A stretch of 64,000 bases of DNA from Adiantum capillus-veneris (GCA_014529385.2 CM043944.1:93950476-94014475); one strand, 5' to 3'. Shown: positions 43,800 through 54,029, counted from the first letter of the stretch. The notes: a model not told the origin generated them from the sequence alone. Program-made: numbers and translations.

Positions 43800-44170
43800 T
43801 GTCTTGATGCACCAAGATCACAAGTATGTATATGTAGATACATCAACAAACAACAAACTTGGAAAAATTTATGCAACATAAGATCAAAATTTGATAATGT
43901 CCATACCGTGTATGAAACACAATTTTTGGGACATCATGTAGGTGTATCCGTTATTTTTGGTAGCTAGACTACAGATCAATCTTGGTGAAATATCTTGCAC
44001 CCAATAGTCAATCCATGAGGTCATCCATCCTAGGGAACAGCTACTAGCTCTTAATGGTGACCTTTTTGAGATCTTTGTAATCTACTTGGAACCATATCTC
44101 TCTATCCTTCTTTCTAGTGAAAAGAACTAGAGCGCCCCACAAAGATTTACTAGGTTCATGGAAATAAAGG
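43800..44170 (-). pseudogene. Gypsy reverse transcriptase fragment
   Basis: No long open frame, but the minus strand from about 44165 reads SLWGALVLFTRKKDREIWFQ, VDYKDLKKVTIK, then (44030-43950) FPRMDDLMD and LLGARYFTKIDL, and near 43920-43870 VPKIVFHTRYGHYQ. These are successive motifs of the gypsy RT fingers and palm (GAPVLF-KKDG, DYRALNKVTIKN, PRIDDLFDQL-GA-YFSKIDL, TAFRTRYGHYEF) in the right order, separated by stops and one frame change. The YxDD box would lie further left and is not seen. It is not the missing RT of the neighbouring truncated element, because that element's LTR (44447-46034) lies between. It is a separate older copy that was itself hit by the later insertion. Confidence 0.75.
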
Positions 44171-44446
44171 CATGTAGTTGCCTACCTAGTAATCTCATCT
44201 TCCTATTTTCACCTAAACATATGAGGTTTTTGAGAGACGAGATGGCTACCAAGAAAAAAATCTATTTTGTGAAGCAATTTTCTCCACATCATTGCCTCTC
44301 AACGCCACACTTACTCGTGGTTAGATTGCCAACCACCACATGGTGGAGTAACCGGTTGTGGGTACTAATAGAGTGCCATCCTCTCCTAGACACCCTTATA
44401 CCCGACATGTGTGCACTTGTTGTGGCTACTCGAGTGTGCATTCTAA

Positions 44447-46034
44447 TGTAATTGGCCTATTAACTTGAGAGTAGCGGAAATTAATGAGAATACTTTTAAG
44501 AAATTACTTTGCGAGCATAGCGGGTGAGCATAGTTAAAGATATCAACATAATCATAGCAATTAGTTAACTTGGCATGAACAATACTTTTGCAAGAGAGAG
44601 AATTTAGAGAACATGACAACAGTTGAGGACCGGATTTATGTGGAGCCGGTACCCCCTCCAATAGGCATTTGTATTATGATTTCTCCCATTAAGAGAGACT
44701 TGTTACAAAACAATATTTGTGTTCCTTGTGACCTAGGTGATGCAATGAAGATGGAAAGCTTCATGAATCACAAGCATAACATAAAATATGAAGAAAGCTT
44801 TAAATATCCCAAGCCTCAGTCCCAAGACCTCAAACACCTTTGAAGGTGGAGAGAGCTAGCACGGAATGGGGGTAGGGAAGAGGAAGAAGAAACATTTCAT
44901 AAGAGAGAATTAGCTCCTCAATTATCATAACTCTTGTTGCTAGCATACATAATAGCATAGTAATGAAGATGGAGAAGATGGAAAGCTTAAGCATTGAAGC
45001 ATGGCTCTTGGTTGGATTTGCACTCCATAGCCAAGAGTGTTGGTGTAGGCTCTCAACTTCTCAAGGAGCTTGGAGAAGAAGATGGAGCTCTTGCACTTTG
45101 CATAGCACACAATGAGAGTGTGTGGGTGAGTATACCCTACAAGCAAGGCCTCTTCTTGCTTTGGTTGAACCCCTCTTCTAGCTCATGCTTGAAGCTCATT
45201 GGCTCATGCCAAACCTAGCCAATCACAAGCTTGGGCCATTTCTAGCAATAGGCGTAGTCTTGGGAAAAATTTCCCCCTTTCCCCTTTGAGAGAGAGGACT
45301 TGATAAATGCAAAAACAATTAGATAATTCAAGTAATTTATCATTGGATCCCTTTTAAGCGTGGCCAATAGGATTCAAGCACCTCATGAAGGTAACATGGG
45401 TAGGAGCTTGACATGTGTCCTTGCTGCCTCTTAAAACTTGGAGTTACCTTGATTGTGTGTGTGTGTGTGTGTGTATTCTCTCACTAGCCCCTACAATATG
45501 GGCTCGCCCCCTCTTATGTAGGGATCACTTTGACTTTTGTTGCTCAAGCACCTTACTCATCAAGCATGACAAAGCACTTCTAGCTTGGGGATGTTCCCAC
45601 AAGCATCTCTCAAGCAAGCACAACAAAGCACCTCAAGCACCTTAGTTATCCAGCAAGACAAGCACCTCAAGCACCTTAATCAAGCACGACAAGTATCTCA
45701 AGCATGACAAGCACCTCAAGCAGGACAAGCACCTCGAGCTTGGGTCGGGTTCCCACCTCAAGCTCAGCCCTAACTTAGGTCAAAGGACTTTAAACACTGA
45801 CCTTTGGAGTTCTTTAATGAAGCTAACCCTAAGGTATTTTAAGCTCCATTGATAGCCTTGCTCTTTGATAGACCATCTCTCATGTGGGTCCCTTTACCAT
45901 TGGCCCCGTGTTGAGATAGATCTATAAGCACATGTCTATATCTTAACCCTTGTTCCCGTTTATTCTCCCACATTAAGTGATCAGTCTAATATAAGAAAAT
46001 CATTTGGGTTGGTTAGATATTAGATTTTATGAAA
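44447..46034 (-). repeat. 3' LTR of the truncated gypsy copy
   Basis: 1588 bp, about 230-265 bp shorter than the LTRs at 29630 and 35927. It contains an expanded CAAGCACCTCAAGCAC-type minisatellite at 45545-45745 and a (TG)n at 45454-45474. Confidence 0.85.
45454..45474. repeat. (TG)n microsatellite
   Basis: About 21 bp of TG inside the LTR. Confidence 0.95.
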
Positions 46035-46391
46035 TTACCTCTCTCTTGAAATCATAGTCGTCCTCAACTATGAGGTAGAAGAGATAAAGCCTTAGTCATC
46101 ATTCAATCTTACTTAGCGGGTAGAGGATCCCCTTTTTACCCTATGACATCTTTCCAAGATGGATGACTAATCCATTTGGTGCTTGGGAGACATACCTGCC
46201 GCAAGCATGTCTGCTCTTTAGTCCATTTCATTCTCCCAAAGTAGAGTGACAAATTCTACTTGGTGTTTGAGAGACGCTGTCATCACAAACATGATTCTAA
46301 GCATGCATACTATTTAAATTGCACAATTAAAAAGAGAACTAGTCTTATAAGACAAAAACATGGGTCATTTAAAAGAAATTTGTACATTTGC

Positions 46392-46814
46392 TTACTCTAA
46401 TGTAGCATTGTAAGCATTGACAAGGTTTGTACTATCCTTAAGCTGTATTCCTTGCATCCATCTAGCATCTTCAAAAGGATAATTTTTGAACTTAATAAGA
46501 TACCGTAGGATAATCTTACCATGTCGTAGTACCTTGTCTTCATGCCGAAGGATAGCTTTGGGTTGTAGCACCTCTTCTTGGTCTTCAACTTCGGGAGGGT
46601 CTTCAATAATTGGTTCACTTGGTGGCTCTCCTTTGTAGGGCTTAAGTAGGCTCACATGAAAAGCATTGTGTATGAGCCAATGGTTGGGCAACTTGATTTG
46701 GTAGGCCCTCTCACTGATAAACTTCAAAACTTGGAAAGGACCATAGTATCTTTTGGCTAGCTTAGTATAAAACTTTTGATGGCCCATAGGATTTTTGCCC
46801 GTCATTTGCCTCAA
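46392..46814 (-). pseudogene. Integrase C-terminus with chromodomain-like tail
   Basis: Open frame of 140 codons. It starts in the integrase C-terminal region (YYGPFQVLKFISERAYQIKL, the GPF turn), then LPNHWLIHNAFHVSLLKPYK, the motif that precedes the chromodomain in chromovirus-type gypsy integrases, an acidic linker (EVEDQEEVLQP), and ends with ILRYLIKFKNYPFEDARWM, a chromodomain-like end (usual form xVRWKGYPxxDATWE). Such domains can steer integration to particular chromatin. The frame is separated from the integrase core (47081-47782) by a decayed ~270-bp stretch with stops. The same protein segment is present, more decayed, at 35340-35735 (+). Confidence 0.8.
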
Positions 46815-47080
46815 TTGAGCCTTAGGAAACTTAAGTAAGACCCAATAATTTTCTTGGAATGTTAAGGCCCTTCTGTGCTTGTTAGCAGCATCTTTTTGCC
46901 TTTGTTGAGAGATAAATATAGCCTCCTTAATCTTTTGAAAATATTCTCGTAGGTCACGGCTATATTCATCAGCAGCAAAGATCTTTCCTTGTACTTTGAG
47001 TAGCTAGGGTCTTTTAGGTCTTCCCTCAATGATCTCAAAAGGTGCCTTCCTGTAGAAGTATGTACACTATTATTGTAGGC

Positions 47081-47782
47081 TTACTCTACAAGAGGTAAGT
47101 ATTGCAAACGTTGATCTACTTCGGTAACATAAGTCTTGAGTAGATCGAGTATCGTAAGATTGGCTATCTCACTTATGCCATCCGTTTGTGGATGATAGGC
47201 CGAAGAGAAATTCAATCTTGTTCCTAGATTTTCAAGGAGACCTTTCCAAAATTTACTGGTCATTCTAGGATCTCTATCTGACACGATAGATGTTGGTAAT
47301 CCATGGTGTTTGAAAATCTGAGATATGAAGAGAGTTGCCATTTGGTGTGCCTTAATAGTCTTTTTGATAGGAATAAAGTGTGCTTGCTTGCTAAACATGT
47401 CGACTATTGTCCATATTCCCGTATTCCCATGGATAGACTTGGGCAATCCAAAGATGAAATCCATGGATATACTCTCCCATGGTGAATTTGGGATAGGCAA
47501 TGGCTGGAGTAATCCAGGTTGCTTCCCTCTATCATATTTGGTCTTTTGGCATACTACACATTTTGAAACATACTCTTGTATGTCTACTTTCATGGTAGGC
47601 CAATAGAAATACATCTCTACTCCTCGAATAGTAGGTTGAATACCTCTATGCCCCTCATATGAAGGAGCATGGGATTCATACATAACTTTCTCACGAAGGG
47701 AGTGGGTAACACATAGCCTATTGCCATTCAGAAGGATAACCATCCTGCAAGGTGATTGGTTCCTCTTTCTTCCCCAAAGCAA
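47081..47782 (-). pseudogene. Gypsy integrase with intact D-D-E residues
   Basis: Open frame of 233 codons. The zinc-binding domain is visible: H in ESHAPSYEGH with the second H ten residues on, then CVVC. The core starts SMDFIFGLPKS (first catalytic Asp), continues IVSDRDPRMTSKFWKGL (second Asp), and holds DGISEIANLTI, where the Glu of the usual DGQTExxNR motif is retained although the neighbouring residues changed. Integrase processes cDNA ends and joins them to the chromosome. A stop at 47081-47083 cuts it before the C-terminal module, which continues at 46814 in a new frame. Of the integrases in this window it is the only one with all three catalytic acidic residues readable. Confidence 0.85.
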
Positions 47783-47882
47783 GGGCTGACATTATGTCTC
47801 TAAAGTCATGGTCATTAGCATACTCATCTATCATAGAGGATAGATCATTGTGAGTAGCTATAGACACCGCATTAACTTTTGG

Positions 47883-48248
47883 TCATCGTGAAAGTGCATC
47901 GGCCACATGATTGTGCTTACCAGCAATGTGAGCAATATGGAAATTAAATTGCGAAAGAAAATTTGCCCACCTCATTTTTTTGTCAAAAAGCTTGGTTTGC
48001 GTCATGAAATACTTGAGACTTTGGTGGTCGGTTTGTAGAATAATTGTAGTCCCCAATAAATAGTGCTTCCATGTGTCTAGGGCATGTAGAATAGCTAAAA
48101 GCTCTTTCTCATAAATGCTCAAGACTCGTTCATCCATATGGAGCCTTCGGCTCTCATATGCTATGGCATGCCCTTCTTGAAGCAAAACTGCTCCAAGGCA
48201 ATCACCACAAGCATCACATTGGACCTCAAATGGGTCTATGTCGTTCAC
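47883..48248 (-). pseudogene. Gypsy RNase H with all four catalytic residues
   Basis: Open frame of 121 codons, truncated at its start where the element is cut. FEVQCDACGDCLGAVLLQ has the first Asp, YEKELLAILHALDTWKHYLL the Glu, LQTDHQSLKYF the second Asp, and AGKHNHVADALSR the last Asp. This is a well preserved RNase H domain of the RT-RNase H protein. In life it removes the RNA strand after cDNA synthesis. No RT sequence precedes it: at 48250 the sequence changes to an unrelated SWIM-finger remnant. Confidence 0.85.
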
Positions 48249-48269
48249 TAATAGCTGAATACATGTAGC

Positions 48270-48880
48270 AACTCCTCACTAGTCAGCTTGCTCTGATGGA
48301 TAAACATATTGTGGTTCAAATCCAAGCCAAAATAGTGAAGGAAGATGTAGTAAATATGCTTGCAGGCCATTTATGGTTTGCTTTGTACCACTCGTTTGGC
48401 AAAGTCTCCACATGTACACATTTGGGCTACTTGCAAAATGTACTTCATACCTCTCTCCCCGAACTTGGGAAGAAGATGTCTCCACCATGAATTTTTCATG
48501 CATGCCTACCTTCACTACAGTGTGTTGAACAATTTGTGTCTCCATGGTTGCGGCCGATTCAATTGCTTTTGAGGCTTGAATTGACACTCTGGTCCGATAA
48601 CTAAGTTGATGGTTTCCTTTGCCGCAATTTTCCTAAATGGGAAGCCTCCCATCTCCAATTCCAATAGCTCTGAAGCATTCAAGTTTGTTCCCCTTTCCAC
48701 TGGCCAAGTGTTGGGGACTCTTGCGGGGCATTGGATGATTGTGTTACAAATCCTCCATGTGTGATCCACACTATTATTGCAAAACCACATGAATTGTGTC
48801 TTTGTACCGGTCCCTTGACCAGGTCCATCTCCTCTCTCCCAAGTGCAAATCCCTTAGAAGGATGGTGCAACTGCACCCAT
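48270..48880 (-). pseudogene. SWIM zinc-finger protein remnant
   Basis: On the minus strand, 48790-48588 reads MWFCNNSVDHTWRICNTIIQ and, further on, GGFPFRKIAAKETINLVIG without stops. After a short gap comes ERYEVHFASSPN (about 48465-48430), then, one frame over, MCTCGDFAKRVVQSKP, a stop, and MACKHIYYIFLHYFGLDL. This is a SWIM domain: CxC, then C-x-H (CKH) followed by the hydrophobic IxYxxLxxxGL helix. SWIM fingers bind DNA or proteins in MULE/FAR1 transposases, MEKK/ZSWIM ubiquitin ligases and others. No transposase core is seen, so the parent gene is unknown. One frameshift and a stop inside the finger show it is broken. It is cut at 48250 by the truncated gypsy element. Confidence 0.6.
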
Positions 48881-49622
48881 GTTCTTTATATTTTTCTGCA
48901 TTTGCCAAATCTAGAACCTAACCACCCTTTGCATTGTACCCTACTCCCCTTTGAAATACGACAGATTGCCCACATTGTTTTGTGAATATTTGTCTCCTCA
49001 ACCATCATATCACCTTATTATTCTTCGACCACATTATTTGCTCGAACGGATGTTTTTTGAGGTCCCCACGACTTTACCGAATATTTTGTGTGAGAAATTA
49101 TAGTCTATGCGACGCATTCTCTTCCTCATAGCTTACTGTTGTAGTATGTTTTTGCTTCTTGGCAACTGTAATATTATCTCCCTCCATTGTCGGTGTACAA
49201 TAGACATGTGTACTTGCTATCTCATCCTCAATATCTCTAGCTATAGTAGTTGGACCCGGTGCCAGGCCTTGCTAAGCCCGACGACCAAGTTTTTCAGCAG
49301 AAGGTCCAGCTCCATGATATCTACCTTCGAAAAAAGCAAGCATCCTCACACTTTGCAGCAGAGCGTTTAAAAGGTCAGAAACCCAAGTAATCTACAAGCT
49401 CAACATTTCTTTGTTTTCTTCACCAGCTAGCCAACTTGCATGTTTTGTTTTGTCAAGGTTTGTAGTAAGAATGTATGACAAATCATCCACCTCCTGCAAC
49501 ATATTGTTATCAAGGTATTGTATTGAAGCAACATTATACTAATCTCCATTAAAATAAAGTCTTCCATTGTTTTACCCCAACAAAGTGCTTTCTTCAGCGA
49601 GGGTAGCGCACATGCCACCAAC
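48881..49622. other. Unassigned sequence between minus-strand remnants
   Basis: No domain read with confidence. It may contain introns of the minus-strand gene(s) whose pieces flank it. Confidence 0.35.
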
Positions 49623-50143
49623 TTAGCCAGCAATCCATTTGTGAAAAGTTACAGTCGGACACTTTTCCAAAATCCCACCAAGCTTGAATAGTCTTGTACA
49701 ACCTGGTTGCCTCCTCCTTGCTTCTTGCACAGCGCCACAATTAACACATACGTTTGTGCTCATCTTGAAATTTTTTTGGCACGTATTGCATGGTATGAAT
49801 GTGGAAGCTTTGCTCCCAATGAAACAAACTTGACCGTTCTCTCCCTTCCATAACATTGCCAGGTCCTCCATTGAACACAGTTCCGACAGCTTTTTAATTT
49901 GCACTAGTTTCATCTGCCATGAATCCTCTAAAATCAGACGGTCGGTGCCCACTTTCTAATTGCACCAAACTCAACATTTCCCAAAACATCACCTGTGCAT
50001 GTATGTCCTCTTCCTTCATCTCCTAGATTGCAATTTTTTACATTTCTTGAATCCTGCAAAGTTTGAAGATTATTGTATACCATAATGGAATGACAAAAAA
50101 CAAACACACCATGTAAGTAGGACTTAGTTAGGATCGTAGACAT
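49623..50143 (-). pseudogene. Zinc-ribbon coding fragment, family unknown
   Basis: Minus-strand frame 49952-49623 (109 codons) contains FIPCNTCQKNFKMSTNVCVN, part of a C-x2-C-x10-C-x2-C zinc ribbon. Before it comes a helical stretch (MKLVQIKKLSELCSMEDLAM) and after it a basic patch (AVQEARRRQPGC). A second frame (50143-49934) lies upstream in another phase. The ribbon resembles those in replication protein A large subunits and several DNA-binding proteins, but I cannot tie it to a family. It may be an exon of the same broken gene as the SWIM finger (downstream) or the methyltransferase-like exon (upstream), since all three are on the minus strand in order. That link is inference. Confidence 0.4.
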
Positions 50144-50639
50144 GTGCTACCATTGTTTCCCTCCCACAACCCTACGAACGTGATTGAAACAAACCCAGCG
50201 TTTTTTGCAAGTCTCCACTTCCATCTTGTCGCATCCTATTCACAAGCTCCACACCAAGCCATTGATCGACATTTTGAACATATGGCATCTTTTGTTTAGA
50301 TCTATGGATTGACCCAAAAAAGTCATATTGTGAAAGAGCCTATAGCCACAGCTATTTTGTAGTCGCAGCAATTGAGACTCGGCATAAATACCAATCCCTG
50401 AGGTAGTTGCTTCTCTCATCCAGTGTTTGAATGTGAATTTAATAAAACATATTTAAAGATCAATCTCTAGGAGGACGTTTATTGTTTGGAAACCATAAAC
50501 ATAAATCAATACCTTTGCATATGAAGCAATGGTTGCATCTCCTCCAACACAGATATTAGCTCTTTGCTATTTAGCTCCTCTCCATTTTCTTAAACCACTA
50601 CCCCCATTATCATTTACTTTGCTAGATTCGACTGCAAAT
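50144..50639. other. Unassigned sequence
   Basis: No feature recognised. Stops in all minus-strand frames. Confidence 0.35.
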
Positions 50640-51200
50640 GCCTAGGTCCAATGACTAGTGTTTCAGACACCACACAAGACACGAGCTCCCTCATCCTATG
50701 TATTGCCAACCACAGAAATCCCTTTGCAACAGGGTGATCTTGCCTTTCGATGTGGATGAACAAACGGGTCGAGTTGAATACAGTGAACACCTAGTACATA
50801 GTGTAGGGACACTCTCGCAGCAAGACTGGACTATTATTACATTGGAAGCAACAAAGGGTTCCATTTGTAGAGCCCAACATGCCAAGCGATGCTATTGACG
50901 TTAGCAACTTTCTTGTCCAAGAAGTCTCATTTGGCTACCCGTTCATTGCATTGATTGAACTTCTTTTGATCAATGCTAGATACCTCATTCTAGAATGAAC
51001 AGGCTTTACCCAGCAATGACCATCATACTTTTGTTCCATTCCTAACATTTTTGGGACACCATCTGGCATGACCTCCAACTTATAGACGCAATCTAAATTA
51101 TACACTTGCGGAACTTCATCAACGTGCTTCTTAAATGAACATCTAGAAATCATTCGACTCAACTTGGGATACTTGTGGCTATTTAAAGCAATGTACTTCA
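50640..51200 (-). pseudogene. Exon-like coding remnant, family unknown
   Basis: From 51200 the minus strand reads YIALNSHKYPKLSRMISRCS and continues through VPQVYNLDCVYKLEVMPDGV and MEQKYDGHCWVKPVHSRM before a TAG near 50932. Further down, after a gap, a frame with RLFIHIERQDHPVAKGFLWL (about 50775-50715) is open. Codon-like texture and hydrophobic/charged alternation look genuine. No domain is recognised. The left (5') end abuts the LTR fragment at 51209, so the insertion separates it from the methyltransferase-like exon. Confidence 0.35.
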
Positions 51201-51208
51201 GTGTACTC

Positions 51209-51625
51209 TGTCATAATAACTAATATCTAATTCTCCTTAATGATTTTCTCATGTTAAACTGATCATTTAATATGGGGAAGTACCAGGGGAGAAAAAGCTA
51301 GAATATTGGTAAGGCTGGCAGATGGTCTCAGTAGGGATCCAAAGGAGGGAAGATAAGGATCCAAAGGGGTAGCATCTGCAAAAGAGCAATGTGCATCAAT
51401 GGGCTTCAAAGACCCTAAGGTTCAGGCCATTAAGACTTCCAAAAATCTTAAGTTCCAAAATTAAATGAAATGCTCAATGGTTAAAGCTTAAGGAAATTTG
51501 GATGCTTGTGGGAAGACTCAAAAGTCTTCCCACATCCCTACCAAGGAGGGGGCAAGCCATTTTTATAGGGGATGAGAGAGAAACACACACACACTCTTCC
51601 AAGCTCCCTTTACACAAAGGGCATA
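51209..51625 (+). repeat. Diverged LTR fragment related to the 29.6-kb gypsy family
   Basis: Begins TGTCATAATAACTAATATCT and follows the order of the 29630 LTR: ATGATTTTCTCATGTTAAAC, TGATCA, then CAAGGAGGGGGCAAGCC and GATGAGAGAGAAACACACAC. It is clearly more diverged than the other copies. It ends without an LTR terminus. Confidence 0.75.
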
Positions 51626-51871
51626 GTGGACTCAAGTCATCAACAATACTTTAGTGAACACTAATATCATTTTTTAACAACAAATTAATTATAACATTTA
51701 GTTTCATCAAGTACAAAACATGATACTTTAGCATGAATCGCACTCATCGTCGATGAAGGCATGTCTTTTATGTGGCTTGTCTCAAGTTTGAACATTGTAT
51801 CGTGGATCTCGCACCATCCTTTTAGCCTCAGCCTCAATGTACACTGGCAAGGCACTTCAATTAAGAAAAAA
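51626..51871. other. Right edge of the LTR fragment and unassigned sequence
   Basis: No gene or motif recognised. Confidence 0.35.
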
Positions 51872-52534
51872 TCAACACATCAAAGCAAATAAATGGACTT
51901 TGAATAGTGCAAAAAAAGATTTTGCAAAATCATTTAAAATTGCATCAATAGCCACCTTACTATTGTCAAATAGTGCCATGAGCATACATAGCTTGAAAAA
52001 GCAAAACCTAAGTAAGGAGAGGCACTCAAAAAATAACATGTCCATGACCAAAAGAAATGGAATGCTCACAAAATGATCAAATGGGTTCTCAACAGAAGGT
52101 CTGTTCTCCTCGTCCACCATATCTGCAGAAGTTGAGGCCTCATGTCTGTCTTGCCCTCTGGATTGGGGATGAAGAAGATATGACACATATGTCGAGATCA
52201 AAGTGTCATCACTATCCAATGTTGCACAAGCACGTCCTGAAGAGAGACATGCTTTGAGAACAGGAGCACTCCCACAACCAAACTCCAAACAAAGGACCTT
52301 CCGCCTACATAAGAGCTCAACAAGACTAGCAATGAAGTAAGAGCTACATTGCATGCATCCTCACCATGCAAGTTTAGAATCCATGACTATGTAAGCGGAA
52401 AATGGCAAGTAGTGTCGCATGATGGTATCTGTAGGAGTCATGCCCATTGCATGAAATAATGATATACTTTCATCAAGGTAAACCGGAGGTGGTGCACCTT
52501 GCCTATGAATGAAGAATAGCATTGAACTATCACA
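51872..52534 (-). pseudogene. Methyltransferase-like exon with an in-frame stop
   Basis: On the minus strand a good splice acceptor (TTTCTTTGCAG, ending at 52535) opens an exon reading CDSSMLFFIHRQGAPPPVYL, DESISLFHAMGMTPTD and YLPFSAYIVMDSKLAW. A TGA (52363-52361) interrupts, then the frame continues MQCSSYFIASLVELLCRRKV and LCLEFGCGSAPVLKACLSSG. LEFGCGS has the form of motif I (E/DxGxG) of class I SAM-dependent methyltransferases, and ATLDSDD a few residues later fits the acidic motif II. The open part continues to about 51872 but loses protein-like character after the DRHEAST segment. I cannot name the family, and catalytic motif IV is not seen. It is a decayed or captured gene piece. Confidence 0.5.
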
Positions 52535-52608
52535 CTGCAAAGAAACATGACAAACACTTAGAATGCTATAGTTTAATCATTACATACACTAGGCACTAGA
52601 AAAAAAAA

Positions 52609-52889
52609 TCAACCTCTTGATGATCTACACCCACATCTGCAAATCCGTAAGATGAATGATGAATGACAGTCACTCTACAATGAATAACCATGTTAGATGC
52701 TCTACTCATCTTCTCAATCCGATGAAGAGTATCACCTACCATATAGAAATTTGATTTAAACAAATGCAAATAAATTACCAATAAGGTTCGCTTAGTATAG
52801 AAGATATTGATACTTGCAATAGATCCCAGAACAACAAGCCATCCAAAATCTGCCAATGTACTGTGCACCAAATGAATGGCGACTCTCAC
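52609..52889 (-). pseudogene. Upstream exon(s) of the methyltransferase-like remnant
   Basis: Minus-strand sequence reads HLVHSTLADFGWLVVLGSIA near the start and, after a probable short intron, LHRIEKMSRASNMVIHCRVT and IHHSSYGFADVGVDHQE. It ends at a donor-like GAG|GTTGAT (52613), in phase 0 with the acceptor at 52535 (an intron of about 80 bp). The gypsy element on the plus strand begins about here and cuts off anything further upstream. The pairing of this donor with the next acceptor in the right phase is the main evidence that these were real exons. Confidence 0.45.
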
Positions 52890-52894
52890 ATGAA

Positions 52895-53432
52895 GATGGG
52901 TCTTACAGTGACTGGGGTGTCAGGCTTTTGGATCAGATTGGCAAACCATCAGAAAGTAAAATGTTTGGGTGTTGTAACAAGCTTAGAAGTGGAGGCATAT
53001 GATGCAAAGGTGGTGGCTGATTTTCATGTGATGCTAGTAGATTTGGGAGCATATCCTATTATACTGGGTAGACAATGGTTACATGCAGTGGGAGCTGTTC
53101 AAGATTGGAGATGTGGTACGATTAGCCTCTATGGAAAGACAAGTGCCAAGAAGCTATATAATATGGACACTAGGAAACTATTGGAGGAATTTTATGAAGA
53201 TGAGGATGAGTCTAGTGATGAAGACTATTCCACAGTGTTTGACGAGGAAAGTGATAGTACTACCAGCAGTGATGAGGATGTTGATGTTGCATTTCTTCTA
53301 ATGGACAAAGAAATCCATGAGTCTGGTTTAGTTGCATTTTCAAATGAGATTGAAGATGAAAGTGAAGGGCCTTATGAAGTGATTGAAGGGCTGATGCAAA
53401 CCAAGGTTGAATTGTCAAAGAAGCTGAATTGA
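52895..53432 (+). pseudogene. Gypsy protease C-terminus and acidic spacer
   Basis: The frame reads VKCLGVVTSLEVEAYDAKVV, then the retropepsin turn YPIILGRQWLHAVGAVQDWR, followed by an acidic, Ser/Asp/Glu-rich spacer (residues about 125-185, including DEDESSDEDYSTVFDEESDS) that leads to RT. The catalytic Asp would lie upstream of the truncation point, so no active protease is encoded. Protease would cut the polyprotein. The spacer is typical of this branch of gypsy elements. Confidence 0.75.
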
Positions 53433-54029
53433 TAACACAAATGATCAGTGGAGACCTCTCAGCTATGGAGAAGGAGATATATTTGCACATGTTGGCTAGT
53501 TTTCGTGATTTGTTCATTACTTCATATGAAGAGATTAGAGGGTTCAAAGGAGAAGAGATGCATATAGCGTTGAAGGAAGGTGCTAAGCCAGTGCAGCAAA
53601 GGCTAAGAAGGATGGGTCAAGAGAAGATGGAAGCCTTGTGGGAAGAGGTGGACAAGTTATTGAAGGTAGGGTTCATAGTCCGAGTGGAGACCACAAAATG
53701 GGTGAGTCCAAAAGTGGTCAGCCCAAAGAAGGATGGGAAGTGAAGTATTTGTGTAGATTTTAAACCTTTAAATGCAGCTGCTAAGAAGAACCCATACCCT
53801 CTTCCATTCATTGATCAGATCTTGGATTCAGTCGCAGGTTATGAGAGGTACAGTGTGTGTGATGGTTTTTCAGGCTATTTTCAATTGAATATTTCTCTTA
53901 AAGACCGAACAAAGACAACTTTCATTACGCCATGGGGTTGTTATTGCTACATGGTATTGCCATTTGGGTTGTCAAATGGACCATCCTTCTATCAAGAGAG
54001 AGAAAATTGGGTATTGTCACCATTCATTG
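53429..54029 (+). pseudogene. Gypsy RT, first half
   Basis: Reads FRDLFITSYEEIRGFKGEEM (a conserved lead-in of this RT group), HIALKEGAKPVQQRLRRMGQ, WVSPKVVSPKKDGK, then a TGA at 53741-53743. The same frame continues ICVDFKPLNAAAKKNPYPLP, DGFSGYFQLNISLKDRTKTT and YMVLPFGLSNGPSFYQ. These are RT motifs 1-4. The frame is interrupted at 54029 by the nested element and resumes after 59110 just before the YxDD box. RT would copy element RNA to cDNA. The single stop and the insertion inactivate it. Confidence 0.85.

Larger units (their letters stand above)
44447..48249 (-). mobile_element. 5'-truncated gypsy element of the 29.6-kb family
   Basis: Minus-strand copy comprising, from 48248 downward, RNase H, integrase, chromodomain-like tail, polypurine tract and a 3' LTR at 46034-44447. 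The LTR and integrase tail match the element at 29630-37778. Everything upstream of RNase H (5' LTR, gag, protease, RT) is missing, and the left end of the retained part abuts unrelated coding remnants at 48250. Its LTR start has mutated to TTTCATAAAA from TGTCATAAAA. It is the best preserved source of RNase H and integrase for this family in the window. Confidence 0.85.

Noticed and set aside
48270-48880. MULE/FAR1 transposase as the source of the SWIM finger
   Set aside because: No DDE transposase core or terminal inverted repeat seen nearby. The upstream protein-like sequence does not look like a MULE.
52320-52361. A 39-base intron that would remove the TGA in the methyltransferase-like exon (GTGAGG ... 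CTAG)
   Set aside because: Far below the usual minimum plant intron length. A plain nonsense mutation is simpler.
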